Positions 35,129 through 44,334 are shown, counted from the stretch's first letter. The stretch: 64,000 nt of DNA from Streptomyces sp. RB17 (GCF_009604455.1 NZ_WEGL01000001.1:744001-808000), one strand, 5' to 3'. Numbers and translations are program-made. The notes: generated by a model from the letters alone, not told the origin.

Positions 35129-36347
35129 GCGCGGGCACGCTCTCTGCCGGGGCGGCCGCGCGGGCGCGTACCGCCGTGATCTCGTCGGGGTGGCGGAGGG
35201 CCTGGGACACGGCCTGGATCTCCTTGAGGAGGTACGTGGTGTCCGGGCCGGACGGCGAGCCGGCGTACTCGGCCCGTGGCGGACGTTCGCCGCCGGCCGC
35301 GTGCAGCAGCGTCACGGCGGCGGCGAGGGCCTTGGCCCGGTCGGGCTCGAAGCCGAGGGAGAGGGCCGCCCGGTACGACCGTTCGCGCAGGTCCTCGTCC
35401 AGGTGCCGGGAGAGTTGCAGCAGTGCGTCGCGGATGAAGGTCTCGCGGCGGATCAGGCGCAGTTCGGCGGGGGCGTGCGGGGCGAAGGGCTCGCGCTCGC
35501 CCGTGACGGCCCGCGTCAGCTGGTAGAGGGGGCCGAGGGCGCGGCGGCGCAACCGGACGTGCCAGCGCTCGTGCAGATACTGGCCGGCGTGCGGGACGAT
35601 GAAGCCCACCGCGACCAGGGTGGCGGAGACGCACGCGCCCGCCGGGGCCACATCGGTGCTCAGCCAGTCCAGGTCGTGGCCGGTCCACCGGGCCACGACG
35701 GCGGTGAGCTTGGCCGCGTCGAAGCACAGGTTCGTGGCGTAGCCGACGCCCAGCAGCCTGAGCCCCCAGCGCAGCCAGCCGTCCAGGCCGTCGGTGCGGA
35801 TCCAGTTCCAGATCAGCCGGGCCGTGACCGAGCAGGCCACGGTGTGCGCGACGAGGTAGAGCAGGATCTCCTCGCGCATGAAGGGGGTGGTGGCGTAGTA
35901 CGTGTCCAGGTCCCGCAGCCGCTCCACGGGCACGTCCGCGAGGGCGAAGAGCACCCACAGGGCGACGACCACGCCCGCGTAGGCGGCCACCACCCAGCGG
36001 GTCACCCGGCGGGTCTGGGCCGAGTCGGAACGGCCGTTGCGCCAGGCGGTGATGAGTAGCAGCCAGGACGCGCACAGCGCGGTGAGCAGGGAGTACACCC
36101 AGGGCGCCGCGATGTTCGGCACCCCGGTGACGCGGTTGGTCCAGGCGATGGTCCTCGGGGCCGCGAAGACGAACACCGCGCAGGCGAACAGCAGCAGGCC
36201 GCCGACGGCACGCAGCATCGGGTCCCGCCACATCTTGATGATGCCGGGCAGCTTGATCGCCAGCGCGGCGGCCAGGACGGCCGTGGGGATCCAGAAGGAG
36301 ACGGAGACCTCGCCGAGGAGTCCGGAGAGACCGAGCGCCAGGGTCAC
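35121..36347 (-). CDS. Multi-pass membrane protein, MAB_1171c-like
   Basis: 408 residues starting at GTG. About seven hydrophobic segments occupy residues 15-245 (for example FWIPTAVLAAALAIKL, AVGGLLLFACAVFVFAA, VVAAYAGVVVALWVLFALA), followed by a ~150-residue soluble, Arg/Glu-rich C-terminal domain (LIRRETFIRDALLQLSRHLD). It matches what I remember as the MAB_1171c family of putative transporters in actinobacteria; function is not established. It overlaps the protease gene by 4 nt upstream and the FAD gene by 8 nt downstream, so all three are translationally coupled. Confidence 0.8.
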   Translation of the reverse strand: MTLALGLSGLLGEVSVSFWIPTAVLAAALAIKLPGIIKMWRDPMLRAVGGLLLFACAVFVFAAPRTIAWTNRVTGVPNIAAPWVYSLLTALCASWLLLITAWRNGRSDSAQTRRVTRWVVAAYAGVVVALWVLFALADVPVERLRDLDTYYATTPFMREEILLYLVAHTVACSVTARLIWNWIRTDGLDGWLRWGLRLLGVGYATNLCFDAAKLTAVVARWTGHDLDWLSTDVAPAGACVSATLVAVGFIVPHAGQYLHERWHVRLRRRALGPLYQLTRAVTGEREPFAPHAPAELRLIRRETFIRDALLQLSRHLDEDLRERSYRAALSLGFEPDRAKALAAAVTLLHAAGGERPPRAEYAGSPSGPDTTYLLKEIQAVSQALRHPDEITAVRARAAAPAESVPAHE

Positions 36348-37021
36348 CGCGTGGCTCCCCCCTTGTGTGACGCCCGGTCCGCCTCAGGGGCGCGCCCCTT
36401 CGGCTCGCTCGCCTGGTCGCGTCCGCGATAGCCGAGGGTCCGCTGTACCGGGCCGAGAGACCGTTGCACCGGACCGGGAAGGGCGCCGGAGCCGGTGAGA
36501 CGGGGCCGGAACAGGGCGGCCAGGCGGTGCCCGAAGTCGTCCGCCTCGGCCTCGTCGGCCTCCCGGGAGCCGTGCCGGGCGGCCACCGTGAGGGGCATGC
36601 CGTGCCAGCCGGGAGCGTCGGCGAACGCCCGGGCCGCCGCGTCGCCGGCCAGCCGGGGGTGCCGGCGCCCGGTGTGCAGATGCCACAACTCATGGCCCAG
36701 GATCACCAGTTGCTGCACGGCCTCGGCCCGCTCCTCCACGATCACCAGGTCGAAGTCGGCGAACTCCAGCCACAGCCCGGTGACCTCGATCTCGTCCGGG
36801 AAGCGCTCGAAGCGCACCTCGACCGGCCGTCCGCCGCGCAGCCCGCTCATCTCCTCGCCCAGCGCCCGGCACAACTCCCGTACATCCTTTGGTGTTTCCA
36901 GCCGCGCGTGGACGGCGGCGGCGAGGTCGCCTGCCAGGGCGCGCATCGCCGAGCCCGGTCGGGCGCGCCGCAGCCGTGCGGCCAGGCGTGCCGCCTGCTC
37001 GCGCGCGCCCGCGATGCCCAT
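36344..37021 (-). CDS. ImmA/IrrE-like zinc metallopeptidase
   Basis: 225 residues. A clear HExxH site (ILGHELWHLHTG, H110-E111-H114) is followed 40 residues later by the acidic stretch EADEAEADDF (154-163) that can supply the third zinc ligand, as in ImmA/IrrE peptidases. Members of this group cleave repressors or antitoxins. There is no helix-turn-helix here, unlike many ImmA-type neighbours, and no signal peptide, so it should be cytosolic. It is the first gene of the operon with the membrane protein and FAD oxidoreductase. The C-terminal 40 residues are low complexity. Confidence 0.75.
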   Translation of the reverse strand: MGIAGAREQAARLAARLRRARPGSAMRALAGDLAAAVHARLETPKDVRELCRALGEEMSGLRGGRPVEVRFERFPDEIEVTGLWLEFADFDLVIVEERAEAVQQLVILGHELWHLHTGRRHPRLAGDAAARAFADAPGWHGMPLTVAARHGSREADEAEADDFGHRLAALFRPRLTGSGALPGPVQRSLGPVQRTLGYRGRDQASEPKGRAPEADRASHKGGATR

Positions 37022-37164
37022 CGCCTCCCCTTCCGCTCGCCTCCCCCTTCCGCTGGGCAGAGCCTACGCGTCCGGGCGTGTCCCCGTCATGGGATGCGGC
37101 GACCGTCGCCGACCGCGGCCGAAGAGAGAACCAACTATGAGCTTGTGTCCCACCCATTGACGCG

Positions 37165-37224
37165 GAAGCGCTTCGAATCTACGGTCCCGTTCGAAGTTAC
37201 GAGCAGCATTCGAAATGCCGAACA
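37165..37224. promoter_or_regulatory. Compound operator region: LacI-type palindrome plus IclR-type motif
   Basis: GAAGCGCTTC (37165-37174) is a perfect LacI-family style palindrome. CTTCGAA (37171) and TTCGAAG (37190) form an inverted repeat. On the minus strand TGTTCGGCATTTCGAATGC (37206-37224) matches the motif before the iclR, ABC and dehydratase genes. Confidence 0.55.
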
Positions 37225-37247
37225 ACACGGGACGATGGGGGCAAGGT

Positions 37248-38336
37248 ATGGGACAACCTGGCCTGAATCGCAGGCAACTCCTCACAGTGGTGGGCGGCTT
37301 GGCCGTGGCCGGCAGCTTCGGTTTCGCCGCACTCGGCACCGGAGCCGACGCGCTCGCCTCCACCGCGCGCACCCGGGTGCGCTACTGGAACCTCTTCAGC
37401 GGCGGCGACGGCTACAACATGATCGCGATGCTGGACGCCTTCCGTAAGGCGCACCCGGACATCGACGTGAAGGACTCCACCCTCCAGTGGGGCAACCCCT
37501 TCTACACCAAGCTCGCCATGGCGGCCGCCTGCAACCGCGCACCGGACCTCGGCGTCATGCACATGGGCCGGGTCACCGGCTTCGCGCCGGGCCGGCTCCT
37601 GGACGCCTGGGACGTCGGCCTGCTCGCCAAGTACGGCGTGCGCCGGCAGGACTACAACCCCACGCTGTGGAAGCGCGGCGTCATCGACGGCAAGCTCTAC
37701 GCCCTCCCGCTCGACATCCACGTCCAGCTCTGCTTCTACCGCAAGGACGTGCTGAAGAAGGCGGGCCTGCTCGGCGCCGACGACCGGATCGTCCCGGTCA
37801 CCTCCACCGACGACTGGTTCGGCGTGCTGAAGGAGGCGCAGAAGGCCACCAAGAAGGGCCTGCAGACCCTCGGCATCCACGCCAACGACCAGAACTTCAT
37901 GTGGTGGTTCTTCGTCGCGTTCTACACCCAGCTCGGCGGTACCTGGTTCGACGACGCGAGGGCCGAGGTCACCTTCGACACCGGCAAGGCCACCCAGGTC
38001 CTGGAGTTCCTGCGCAAGCACGTCACCGACGGGTACAGCAGCGCGGGCGCCGCCGACGCCGAACAGTTCATCAACGGCGCGCCCTTCACCTGGGAGGGCG
38101 CGACCTCCGTGACCGGCCCCTACACCGACAGCACGGGCAAGCCGATGCTCGACGGCGGCGGAGACCTCTTCCTGGCCTCCCACGGCCGCTGCATCGGCCC
38201 CGGCGGCGAGTCGACGTTCCGCACCCACGGCGAGACCTGGCTGGCGTACCACTACTACGACGCAACGGACGACGGCACTCCGAAGCTGGGTCTGAACGAG
38301 CTCGGCTGGAAGGACGACTGGCCGGAACTCCGCTAG
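37248..38336 (+). CDS. Chimeric protein: ABC sugar-binding protein fused to GH43 arabinanase tail
   Basis: 362 residues from ATG at 37248. A Tat signal (NRRQLLTVVGGLAVAGS) is followed by a family-1 extracellular sugar-binding domain (VRYWNLFSGGDGYNMIAMLD, then LWKRGVIDGKLYALPLDIHV). At residue ~285 (nt 38097-38103) the sequence changes to the C-terminal part of a GH43 endo-arabinanase: TSVTGPYTDSTGKPMLDGGG, then GRCIGPGGESTFR and WLAYHYYDATDDGTPKLGL. About 140 residues of the binding protein and most of the glycosidase are missing, as are the transporter permeases expected between them. The fusion is in frame, so a protein may be exported, but neither activity is likely complete. Confidence 0.75.
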   Translation: MGQPGLNRRQLLTVVGGLAVAGSFGFAALGTGADALASTARTRVRYWNLFSGGDGYNMIAMLDAFRKAHPDIDVKDSTLQWGNPFYTKLAMAAACNRAPDLGVMHMGRVTGFAPGRLLDAWDVGLLAKYGVRRQDYNPTLWKRGVIDGKLYALPLDIHVQLCFYRKDVLKKAGLLGADDRIVPVTSTDDWFGVLKEAQKATKKGLQTLGIHANDQNFMWWFFVAFYTQLGGTWFDDARAEVTFDTGKATQVLEFLRKHVTDGYSSAGAADAEQFINGAPFTWEGATSVTGPYTDSTGKPMLDGGGDLFLASHGRCIGPGGESTFRTHGETWLAYHYYDATDDGTPKLGLNELGWKDDWPELR

Positions 38337-38417
38337 GGACGCGCGGAACCGCGCGACCAGCCACGAATCACCCGCACCCGCCAACGATTCACAAGCCACC
38401 CACCCCGAAAGGCGAAA

Positions 38418-39932
38418 ATGCGCACCGCCCGCTTCACCCTCGACCCCGCCTTCACCGTCGGCCAGGTCAACGCCCGCATCTTCGGCTCCTTCGTGGAACA
38501 CCTGGGCCGCTGCGTCTACACCGGCATCTACGAACCCGACCACCCCTCGGCGGACGAGGCCGGACTGCGCACCGACGTCCTCGACCTCGTCCGCGAACTC
38601 GGCGTCACCGCCGTCCGCTACCCCGGCGGCAACTTCGTCTCCGGCTACAAGTGGGAGGACTCCGTCGGCCCCGTCGAAGAGCGCCCCCGACGCCTCGACC
38701 TCGCCTGGCACTCCACCGAGACCAACCGTTTCGGCCTGTCCGAATACATCGCGTTCCTGAAGAAGCTCGGCCCCCAGGCCGAACCCATGATGGCCGTCAA
38801 CCTCGGCACCAGAGGCGTCGCCGAAGCCCTCGAACTCCAGGAGTACGCCAACCACCCCTCCGGTACCGCCCTCTCCGACCTCCGCGCGGCTCACGGAGAC
38901 AAGGAACCCTTCGGGATCAAGCTGTGGTGCCTCGGGAACGAGATGGACGGCCCCTGGCAGACCGGGCACAAGACGGCACAGGAATACGGCCGGCTCGCCG
39001 CCGAGACCGCACGGGCCATGCGCCAGGCAGACCCCTCCGTCGAACTCGTCGCCTGCGGTTCCTCCAGCCAGGCCATGCCCACCTTCGCCGCGTGGGAGGC
39101 GACCGTCCTGCAGGAGGCGTACGACCTGGTCGACCACATCTCCCTGCACGCCTACTACGAGCCCACCGACGGCGACGTGGACTCCTTCCTCGCCTCGGCC
39201 GTCGACATGGAGTCCTTCATCGAGAACGTGGTCGCGACGGCCGACCACATCGGCGCGAGGCTCAAGTCCAAGAAGAAGATCAACCTCTCCTTCGACGAGT
39301 GGAACGTCTGGTACCTCTCCCGCTGGGAGGAGCACTCCAAGACCTTCGCCCCGTCCGACTGGCCCGAGGCACCCCGGCTGCTGGAGGACAACTACAGCGT
39401 CACGGACGCCGTCGTCCTCGGCTCGCTCCTCATCGCCCTGCTCCGGCACGCCGACCGCGTCACCGTCGCCTGTCTCGCCCAGCTGGTCAACGTGATCGCC
39501 CCGATCATGACCGAACCGGGCGGCCCGGCCTGGCGGCAGACGACGTTCTTCCCGTTCGCGCAGGCGTCGCAGTACGGCCGGGGCGAGGTCCTCGACGTGC
39601 GCGTGGACTCACCGACGTACGAGACGAAGAAGTACGGCGAGACGGACCTGCTGCACGCCACGGCCGTCCGCGCGGCCGACGGCACGGTCACCGTGTTCGC
39701 CGTCAACCGCAGCCGCACGGCCACCCTGCCGCTCGAAGTCGCCCTCAACGGGATGGAGTTGACTACCGTCACCGAGCACAGCGCGCTCGCGGACGCCGAC
39801 CCCGACGCCCGCAACACCCTGGACGCCCCCGAGCGGGTCGTCCCGCACCCGGTCGAGGGCACCGCCCTGGCGGACGGCACCCTCACCGCCGTACTGGAAC
39901 CGCTGTCCTGGAACGTGATCAGGCTCGCGTGA
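38418..39932 (+). CDS. Alpha-L-arabinofuranosidase (GH51)
   Basis: 504 residues, the standard length of GH51 enzymes. It has the N-terminal GSFVEHLGRCVYTGIYEP, LGVTAVRYPGGNFVSGYKWED, the acid/base motif KLWCLGNEMDG and the nucleophile motif LSFDEWNVWY, followed by a C-terminal beta-sandwich. It removes terminal arabinofuranosyl residues from arabino-oligosaccharides and usually acts in the cytoplasm; no signal peptide is present. It follows the chimera with its deleted arabinanase, in line with an arabinan locus. Its TGA stop abuts the stop of the convergent GH35 gene (TGATCA). Confidence 0.95.
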   Translation: MRTARFTLDPAFTVGQVNARIFGSFVEHLGRCVYTGIYEPDHPSADEAGLRTDVLDLVRELGVTAVRYPGGNFVSGYKWEDSVGPVEERPRRLDLAWHSTETNRFGLSEYIAFLKKLGPQAEPMMAVNLGTRGVAEALELQEYANHPSGTALSDLRAAHGDKEPFGIKLWCLGNEMDGPWQTGHKTAQEYGRLAAETARAMRQADPSVELVACGSSSQAMPTFAAWEATVLQEAYDLVDHISLHAYYEPTDGDVDSFLASAVDMESFIENVVATADHIGARLKSKKKINLSFDEWNVWYLSRWEEHSKTFAPSDWPEAPRLLEDNYSVTDAVVLGSLLIALLRHADRVTVACLAQLVNVIAPIMTEPGGPAWRQTTFFPFAQASQYGRGEVLDVRVDSPTYETKKYGETDLLHATAVRAADGTVTVFAVNRSRTATLPLEVALNGMELTTVTEHSALADADPDARNTLDAPERVVPHPVEGTALADGTLTAVLEPLSWNVIRLA

Positions 39933-42887
39933 TCAGACCGGCGTGACCGGCAGCCCACCCGTCGCCCTGCCGAGCAGCGTCAGGCTGACCCGGCCCGGCC
40001 CCGACAGCGTGGTGAACTCCGAGAGGACCGCCAGCGCGAGGGTGTTGGTGCCCCGGGTGCGCAGGACGCCGTTCGGCAGGACGAAGGTGTGCTGCGGGCC
40101 CACGTTGTTGATGTACTGGCCCATGTTCCAGCCGTTGAGGAAGATCTGGGCGCGGTAGGCCCGGTACGGGTCGTCCTCCAGGGTCAGGCCGACCGACGCG
40201 TCGACGTCGGCCGGCACCGACAGCCGGAACGTCGTCCGGTACCAGGTCACGCCCTGGTACCGGGCGGCCCGCGGGAAGCTCACCTGCTCCCAGTCGTGGT
40301 CCCGGAAGCCGGGCAGATGCCAGCCCTCGCGCTCGCCGTACAGGCCGCCGTTGTTCATCGGGCCGCGCACCGGGTCGGGGGCGGCCGCGCCCTGGATCCG
40401 CCAGCTCACCTGCGGCGAGGCCCCCTTGAAGGCGGCCGCCGTCAGGCCGCGGGCCGCCTTGTGGGTGTCGAGCCCTTTGCCGTCCTGGTCGTGCTGCATG
40501 CGCCGGACCAGGACCGACAGCACATGCCGGCCGGAAGAGCGCAGCCGCTCGCGCACGGGGAAGACGGCCGTGTCCGCCCAACTCCCCTTCCGCACAGTCG
40601 TGTTCTTGTCCGGCACCGGCATCCGGTGGGTGCCCAGCGGCTCCCCGTCCAGCCAGGCCGTCAACAGGCCCTGGGTGCCGGTGCTGTAGGCGAGCGACAC
40701 CTCCTCCAGGCCGGTGGCGTCGGTGAAGGAGCCGCGGTACCAGACGTCCCCGTAGTGGAAGCCGTAGTCGTCGGCGAACAACACCGGCTGCCCCGGGGGC
40801 ACAGGGGTCGTACTGAACGAGGTCTTCTTGTCCGCGACCGCCCAGGCCGAGTCGTCGAAGCCGGGTCCGGCCTCCGGGTTCTCCGTGCGCATGCGCCAGC
40901 CGCCCAGCGCGGGCAGCTTGACCTCGGGGGTGGCGGGCAGCAGGCCGGTGGTCATCAGGCTGCCGGACAGGGTGACCCGGGTGGGCAGGGTACGGCCGTT
41001 CCACACCAGCGTGTCGATCCCGCGCGGCCCCCACACCTCGATGGTGGTCGTCTCGGTGACGTCGCCGGTCAGGTGGACCTCGGATCCGCGCAGTTCGGCG
41101 TGGCGCAGCAGCGCCGGGCCGTACACCAGCAGGGACCCGGACGGGGTGTCGTACGGGAACATGCGGACGGCGGTGGCGTCGTCGGCGAAGAGCAGCACCA
41201 GCGGGGTCTCGGTCTCGCCCTTCTCCACCAGCACCCGGGTCAGTCCGCCCTCGCCGAGCGGGACGTTCACATGCAGATCGTCGTCGTTGTCGAAGACCCA
41301 GGCGGCCTCCGGGTCCAGCCGCATGACGTTCGGCTCCACCGGGCACTTCAGCACCAGCTCGGCCATGTCACCGAGGCGTCCCGAGAACAGCGCGATGTCC
41401 TGCCGGCCGGCCTTCAGGCACAGCACGGGCTCGGCGGTGGAGTACTTCAGCGTCCGCTCGCCCAGCTTCAGTCCGGTCGTGAGCAGCCTGGCGTCCTTGC
41501 CGGGCACGGTGACGCGCACCCGGCCCGCGTCGGTCGGCAGATCGGTGGTGACCGCGTCCGTGCCGTCGTTGCGGGCGACGTAGACATGGGCGCCGGTGTC
41601 CGGGTTGGTCAGGTGGTAGACCTTCAGGCCCTCGGCCTTCACGTCCGCCGCCCGGTCCAGCTTGGCGAAGTCGGGCACGCGCTGCAGCAGATGCCCGAGC
41701 TGGTGCATCGGCGCGATCTTGTCGGTGACGTTCCGTCCCTCGTCGATGGCGGCGCCGTAGTCGTACGACGTGTAGACGACCGGCGCGGGCAGCCAGCCCC
41801 AGGAGGTCCCGCCGAAGGTCATGTAGACGTTGTGCAGGGTGAGGCCGTTGGCGAGGTTGGTCAGATAGAAGCGGCGCTCGTACGCGGCGTCCCGGGTGCG
41901 CCGGGACTCGGCGTACCCCTTGCCGTCGAACCACGCCCCGCCCCACGGGTCGAACCAGCCGCCGCCGAACTCGGGCACGAACCCGGGCGTGGCCGGCGAG
42001 GCACTGGCCCCGCCCTTCGCCCCACCGGGGCCGTAGTGCCCCCAGTCGGGCGGGGTCTGCGACGGCGACGGATACCCGTCGAACCCGTACAGCCAGCCGC
42101 CCTTCTCACCGCCGGTGCCGAACGATCCGGGCACCCAGTACCCGTTCCTGCCCTTGTCGTTGTGGAACAGCGGGACGTCGATGCCGTCCGCCCGCACCTT
42201 CTTGTACAGGTGGGACATGTAGGCCCGGCCGGCCTCGTCGACGTGGGCGTCGTACTCGTTCTCGATCTGGTACAGCAGGATCGTGCCGGTGCCCTGGGTG
42301 AACAGGTGCCGGCGGGCGATCCGGTTCACCTGGGTCAGCCACTCGTCGACGTACGACAGATAGGTGGGGTCGTCGGTCCGGGCCGTGCCCTTCGTCGCCG
42401 TCAGCCAGCCGGGGAAGCCGCCGCCGTCCACCTCGGCGTTGATGTACGGGCCGGGCCGCAGGATGACGTACAGACCGGTCTCGGCGGCCATGCGCAGGAA
42501 CAGGTCCAGGTCCCGGACGCCGGTGAAGTCGTAGTGGCCGGGCGCGGGGGAGTGGTAGTTCCAGGCCACGTAGATGCTCACGGCGTTGTACCCGTGGGCC
42601 CGCATCTTCTGCAGCACGTCCCGCCACAGGGACGGGCTCGGCAGCCGGAAGGGGTGCATCTCGCCGGACCACACCACCAGCCGCCGGCCGTCCACGAGCA
42701 GCGAGTAGTGGTCGTAGCCGATGGTGTGCCGGCGGCCGTCGGCGCTCGGCGGGGCGGGCGCCGGGCCGGTCGGCACACTGCGCGCCGCGTACGCCGAGGG
42801 CGCCCCGGGGCCGCCGCTGCCGCCCAGGGCGAGCCCGAGCGCGGTCGAACCGGCCAGGGCACTGAAAGTACGTCTGCTGAGCGCCAA
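39933..42887 (-). CDS. Secreted beta-galactosidase (GH35)
   Basis: 984 residues from TTG at 42887, chosen because GGAGGA lies 7 nt upstream and the product then starts with a Tat signal (LSRRTFSALAGSTALGLALG). GH35 features are clear: RLVVWSGEMHPFRLPSPSLW, the acid/base site LLYQIENEYD, the nucleophile region FVPEFGGGWFDPWGGAWF, and C-terminal jelly-roll domains with FLNGWNMGQYINNVGPQHTF. It cleaves beta-galactosides outside the cell, for example galactan side chains of pectin. Its gene is divergent from an Rrf2 regulator and convergent with GH51. Confidence 0.93.
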   Translation of the reverse strand: MALSRRTFSALAGSTALGLALGGSGGPGAPSAYAARSVPTGPAPAPPSADGRRHTIGYDHYSLLVDGRRLVVWSGEMHPFRLPSPSLWRDVLQKMRAHGYNAVSIYVAWNYHSPAPGHYDFTGVRDLDLFLRMAAETGLYVILRPGPYINAEVDGGGFPGWLTATKGTARTDDPTYLSYVDEWLTQVNRIARRHLFTQGTGTILLYQIENEYDAHVDEAGRAYMSHLYKKVRADGIDVPLFHNDKGRNGYWVPGSFGTGGEKGGWLYGFDGYPSPSQTPPDWGHYGPGGAKGGASASPATPGFVPEFGGGWFDPWGGAWFDGKGYAESRRTRDAAYERRFYLTNLANGLTLHNVYMTFGGTSWGWLPAPVVYTSYDYGAAIDEGRNVTDKIAPMHQLGHLLQRVPDFAKLDRAADVKAEGLKVYHLTNPDTGAHVYVARNDGTDAVTTDLPTDAGRVRVTVPGKDARLLTTGLKLGERTLKYSTAEPVLCLKAGRQDIALFSGRLGDMAELVLKCPVEPNVMRLDPEAAWVFDNDDDLHVNVPLGEGGLTRVLVEKGETETPLVLLFADDATAVRMFPYDTPSGSLLVYGPALLRHAELRGSEVHLTGDVTETTTIEVWGPRGIDTLVWNGRTLPTRVTLSGSLMTTGLLPATPEVKLPALGGWRMRTENPEAGPGFDDSAWAVADKKTSFSTTPVPPGQPVLFADDYGFHYGDVWYRGSFTDATGLEEVSLAYSTGTQGLLTAWLDGEPLGTHRMPVPDKNTTVRKGSWADTAVFPVRERLRSSGRHVLSVLVRRMQHDQDGKGLDTHKAARGLTAAAFKGASPQVSWRIQGAAAPDPVRGPMNNGGLYGEREGWHLPGFRDHDWEQVSFPRAARYQGVTWYRTTFRLSVPADVDASVGLTLEDDPYRAYRAQIFLNGWNMGQYINNVGPQHTFVLPNGVLRTRGTNTLALAVLSEFTTLSGPGRVSLTLLGRATGGLPVTPV

Positions 42888-42952
42888 GGTGGATCCTCCG
42901 CGGGCGATCTTACGGGGCGCGGGTGCAGGCCATTCTCCATGCGACGACGCCG

Positions 42953-42958
42953 CACAAT
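42953..42958 (+). promoter_or_regulatory. Putative -10 box of the Rrf2 gene (leaderless)
   Basis: CACAAT ends 7 nt before the ATG at 42966 with no ribosome binding site, so a leaderless transcript is likely. Confidence 0.35.
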
Positions 42959-42965
42959 GGGACCC

Positions 42966-43424
42966 ATGAGGATCTCGGCGCGGGCGGATTACGCGGTACG
43001 GGCGGTACTGGAGCTGGCCGTACGGCAGGGTAACGGCCCGGTGAAGGCAGAGGAAATCGCCGCCGCCCAGGGCATCCCGCACAAGTTCCTCGAAGGGATC
43101 CTGGGCGACCTGAGGCGGGGCGGGATCGTCGACAGCAGGCGGGGCGGGGGCGGGGGTTACCGCCTGGTGCGGGACGCGGCCGGCGTCACGGTCGCCGATG
43201 TGATCCGCGCGGTGGACGGCCCGATCGTCTCGGTCCGCGGCGAACGCCCGACGGGCCTCGCCTACACCGGCACCGCACAGCCCCTCCTTCCGCTGTGGAT
43301 CGCGCTGCGCGCCAACGTCCGCCGGATCCTGGAGGGCGTCACCATCGCCGACCTTGCGGCGGACGCGCTGCCGGAGCCGGTACGGGCCCTGGCGGCGGAA
43401 CCGGAGTCCTGGGAGAACCCGTAG
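42966..43424 (+). CDS. Rrf2-family transcriptional regulator lacking cluster cysteines
   Basis: 152 residues. The Rrf2 winged helix-turn-helix is typical: MRISARADYAVRAVLELAV, then IPHKFLEGILGDLRRGGIVD, SRRGGGGGYRLVRDAAGVTV, then ADVIRAVDGP. There are no Cys residues at all, so it cannot ligate an Fe-S cluster as IscR or NsrR do; cluster-free members such as CymR sense metabolic state through partners. It is divergent from the GH35 gene with only 78 nt between them and might regulate it. Confidence 0.9.
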   Translation: MRISARADYAVRAVLELAVRQGNGPVKAEEIAAAQGIPHKFLEGILGDLRRGGIVDSRRGGGGGYRLVRDAAGVTVADVIRAVDGPIVSVRGERPTGLAYTGTAQPLLPLWIALRANVRRILEGVTIADLAADALPEPVRALAAEPESWENP

Positions 43425-43554
43425 GAGCCAGGTGTGAACGGCGGCTTGTGAATGGCCGGAGTTGACCCTCCCGGGGGCGACGGGGGCTTCCTACGATGCG
43501 GAGCGCTTCACAGGTTCCACACAGACCCCCCACATCCGACCCCGGGAGAAACGC

Positions 43555-44205
43555 ATGGCTGGTGGACTCCTCCTCAGCGGCGCCGTAGCCGCTCTCCTCT
43601 CCACCGCGCTACCCGCTCAGTCCTCGTCCCCCGTCTTCGACAACCCGCCCCCGGACAAGATCGTCATCGACGTGGCGACGGTGAACGGCTCCGGCTGCCC
43701 CGCGGGCACGGCCGCGGTGGCCGTCTCCCCGGACAACACCGCCTTCACGGTGACCTACAGCAACTACCTGGCCCAGGCCGGCGGCGCCTCCGACCCCACG
43801 GCCTTCCGCAAGAACTGCCAGCTCAACCTGGTGGTGCACGTCCCCCAGGGCTTCACCTACGCGATAGCCGAGGCCGACTACCGCGGCTTCCTCTCACTCC
43901 AGCCCGGCGCGAGCGGCACCCAGAAGGCCTCGTACTACTTCCAGGGCTCCTCGCAGACCGTACCCAGGACCCACCCCTTCAACGGCCCCTACAACGACGA
44001 CTGGCAGGCCACCGACAGCACGGACTGGGCCCAGCTGGTCTGGGCGCCCTGCGGGGTGCTGCGCAACTTCAACATCAACACCGAGCTGCGGGTGAACGCG
44101 GGCACGCAGGCCTCGGACAAGGTCAGCTTCATGACCATGGACTCCACGGACGGAGACATCAGCACGGTGTACCACCTGGCGTGGAAGGACTGCCCGAGCA
44201 CATAG
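43555..44205 (+). CDS. Secreted DUF4360-family protein
   Basis: 216 residues from ATG at 43555 (GGGAG upstream). It has a short Sec signal (GGLLLSGAVAALLSTALPAQS), then a beta-rich domain with DKIVIDVATVNGSGCPAGTA, SPDNTAFTVTYSNYLAQAGG, RKNCQLNLVVHVPQGFTYAI and a conserved Cys pattern (CPAGT, NCQL, PCG, DCPS). This is the DUF4360 pattern known from fungi and actinobacteria; function is unknown. It stands alone, and its regulation is not evident. Confidence 0.85.
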   Translation: MAGGLLLSGAVAALLSTALPAQSSSPVFDNPPPDKIVIDVATVNGSGCPAGTAAVAVSPDNTAFTVTYSNYLAQAGGASDPTAFRKNCQLNLVVHVPQGFTYAIAEADYRGFLSLQPGASGTQKASYYFQGSSQTVPRTHPFNGPYNDDWQATDSTDWAQLVWAPCGVLRNFNINTELRVNAGTQASDKVSFMTMDSTDGDISTVYHLAWKDCPST

Positions 44206-44334
44206 GCGGGAGCGCCGCGCCACACCTCACTCTGAGTGGAGCGGTGTCCTTCGCCGATGGTTGACGTTCTCGCAGGTCCACCGTCATCCGCCGGTTGACC
44301 TGCGGAATCGTTCGAGCAGGAGTGATGTCCGCAA

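Noticed and set aside
37215..37247. Earlier ATG for the chimera
   Set aside because: It lies inside the operator motif with no ribosome binding site; the ATG at 37248 precedes the Tat signal at normal distance.
40089..42965. Large plus-strand protein ahead of the Rrf2 gene
   Set aside because: It is the antisense shadow of the GH35 gene; only 42966-43424 has family similarity.
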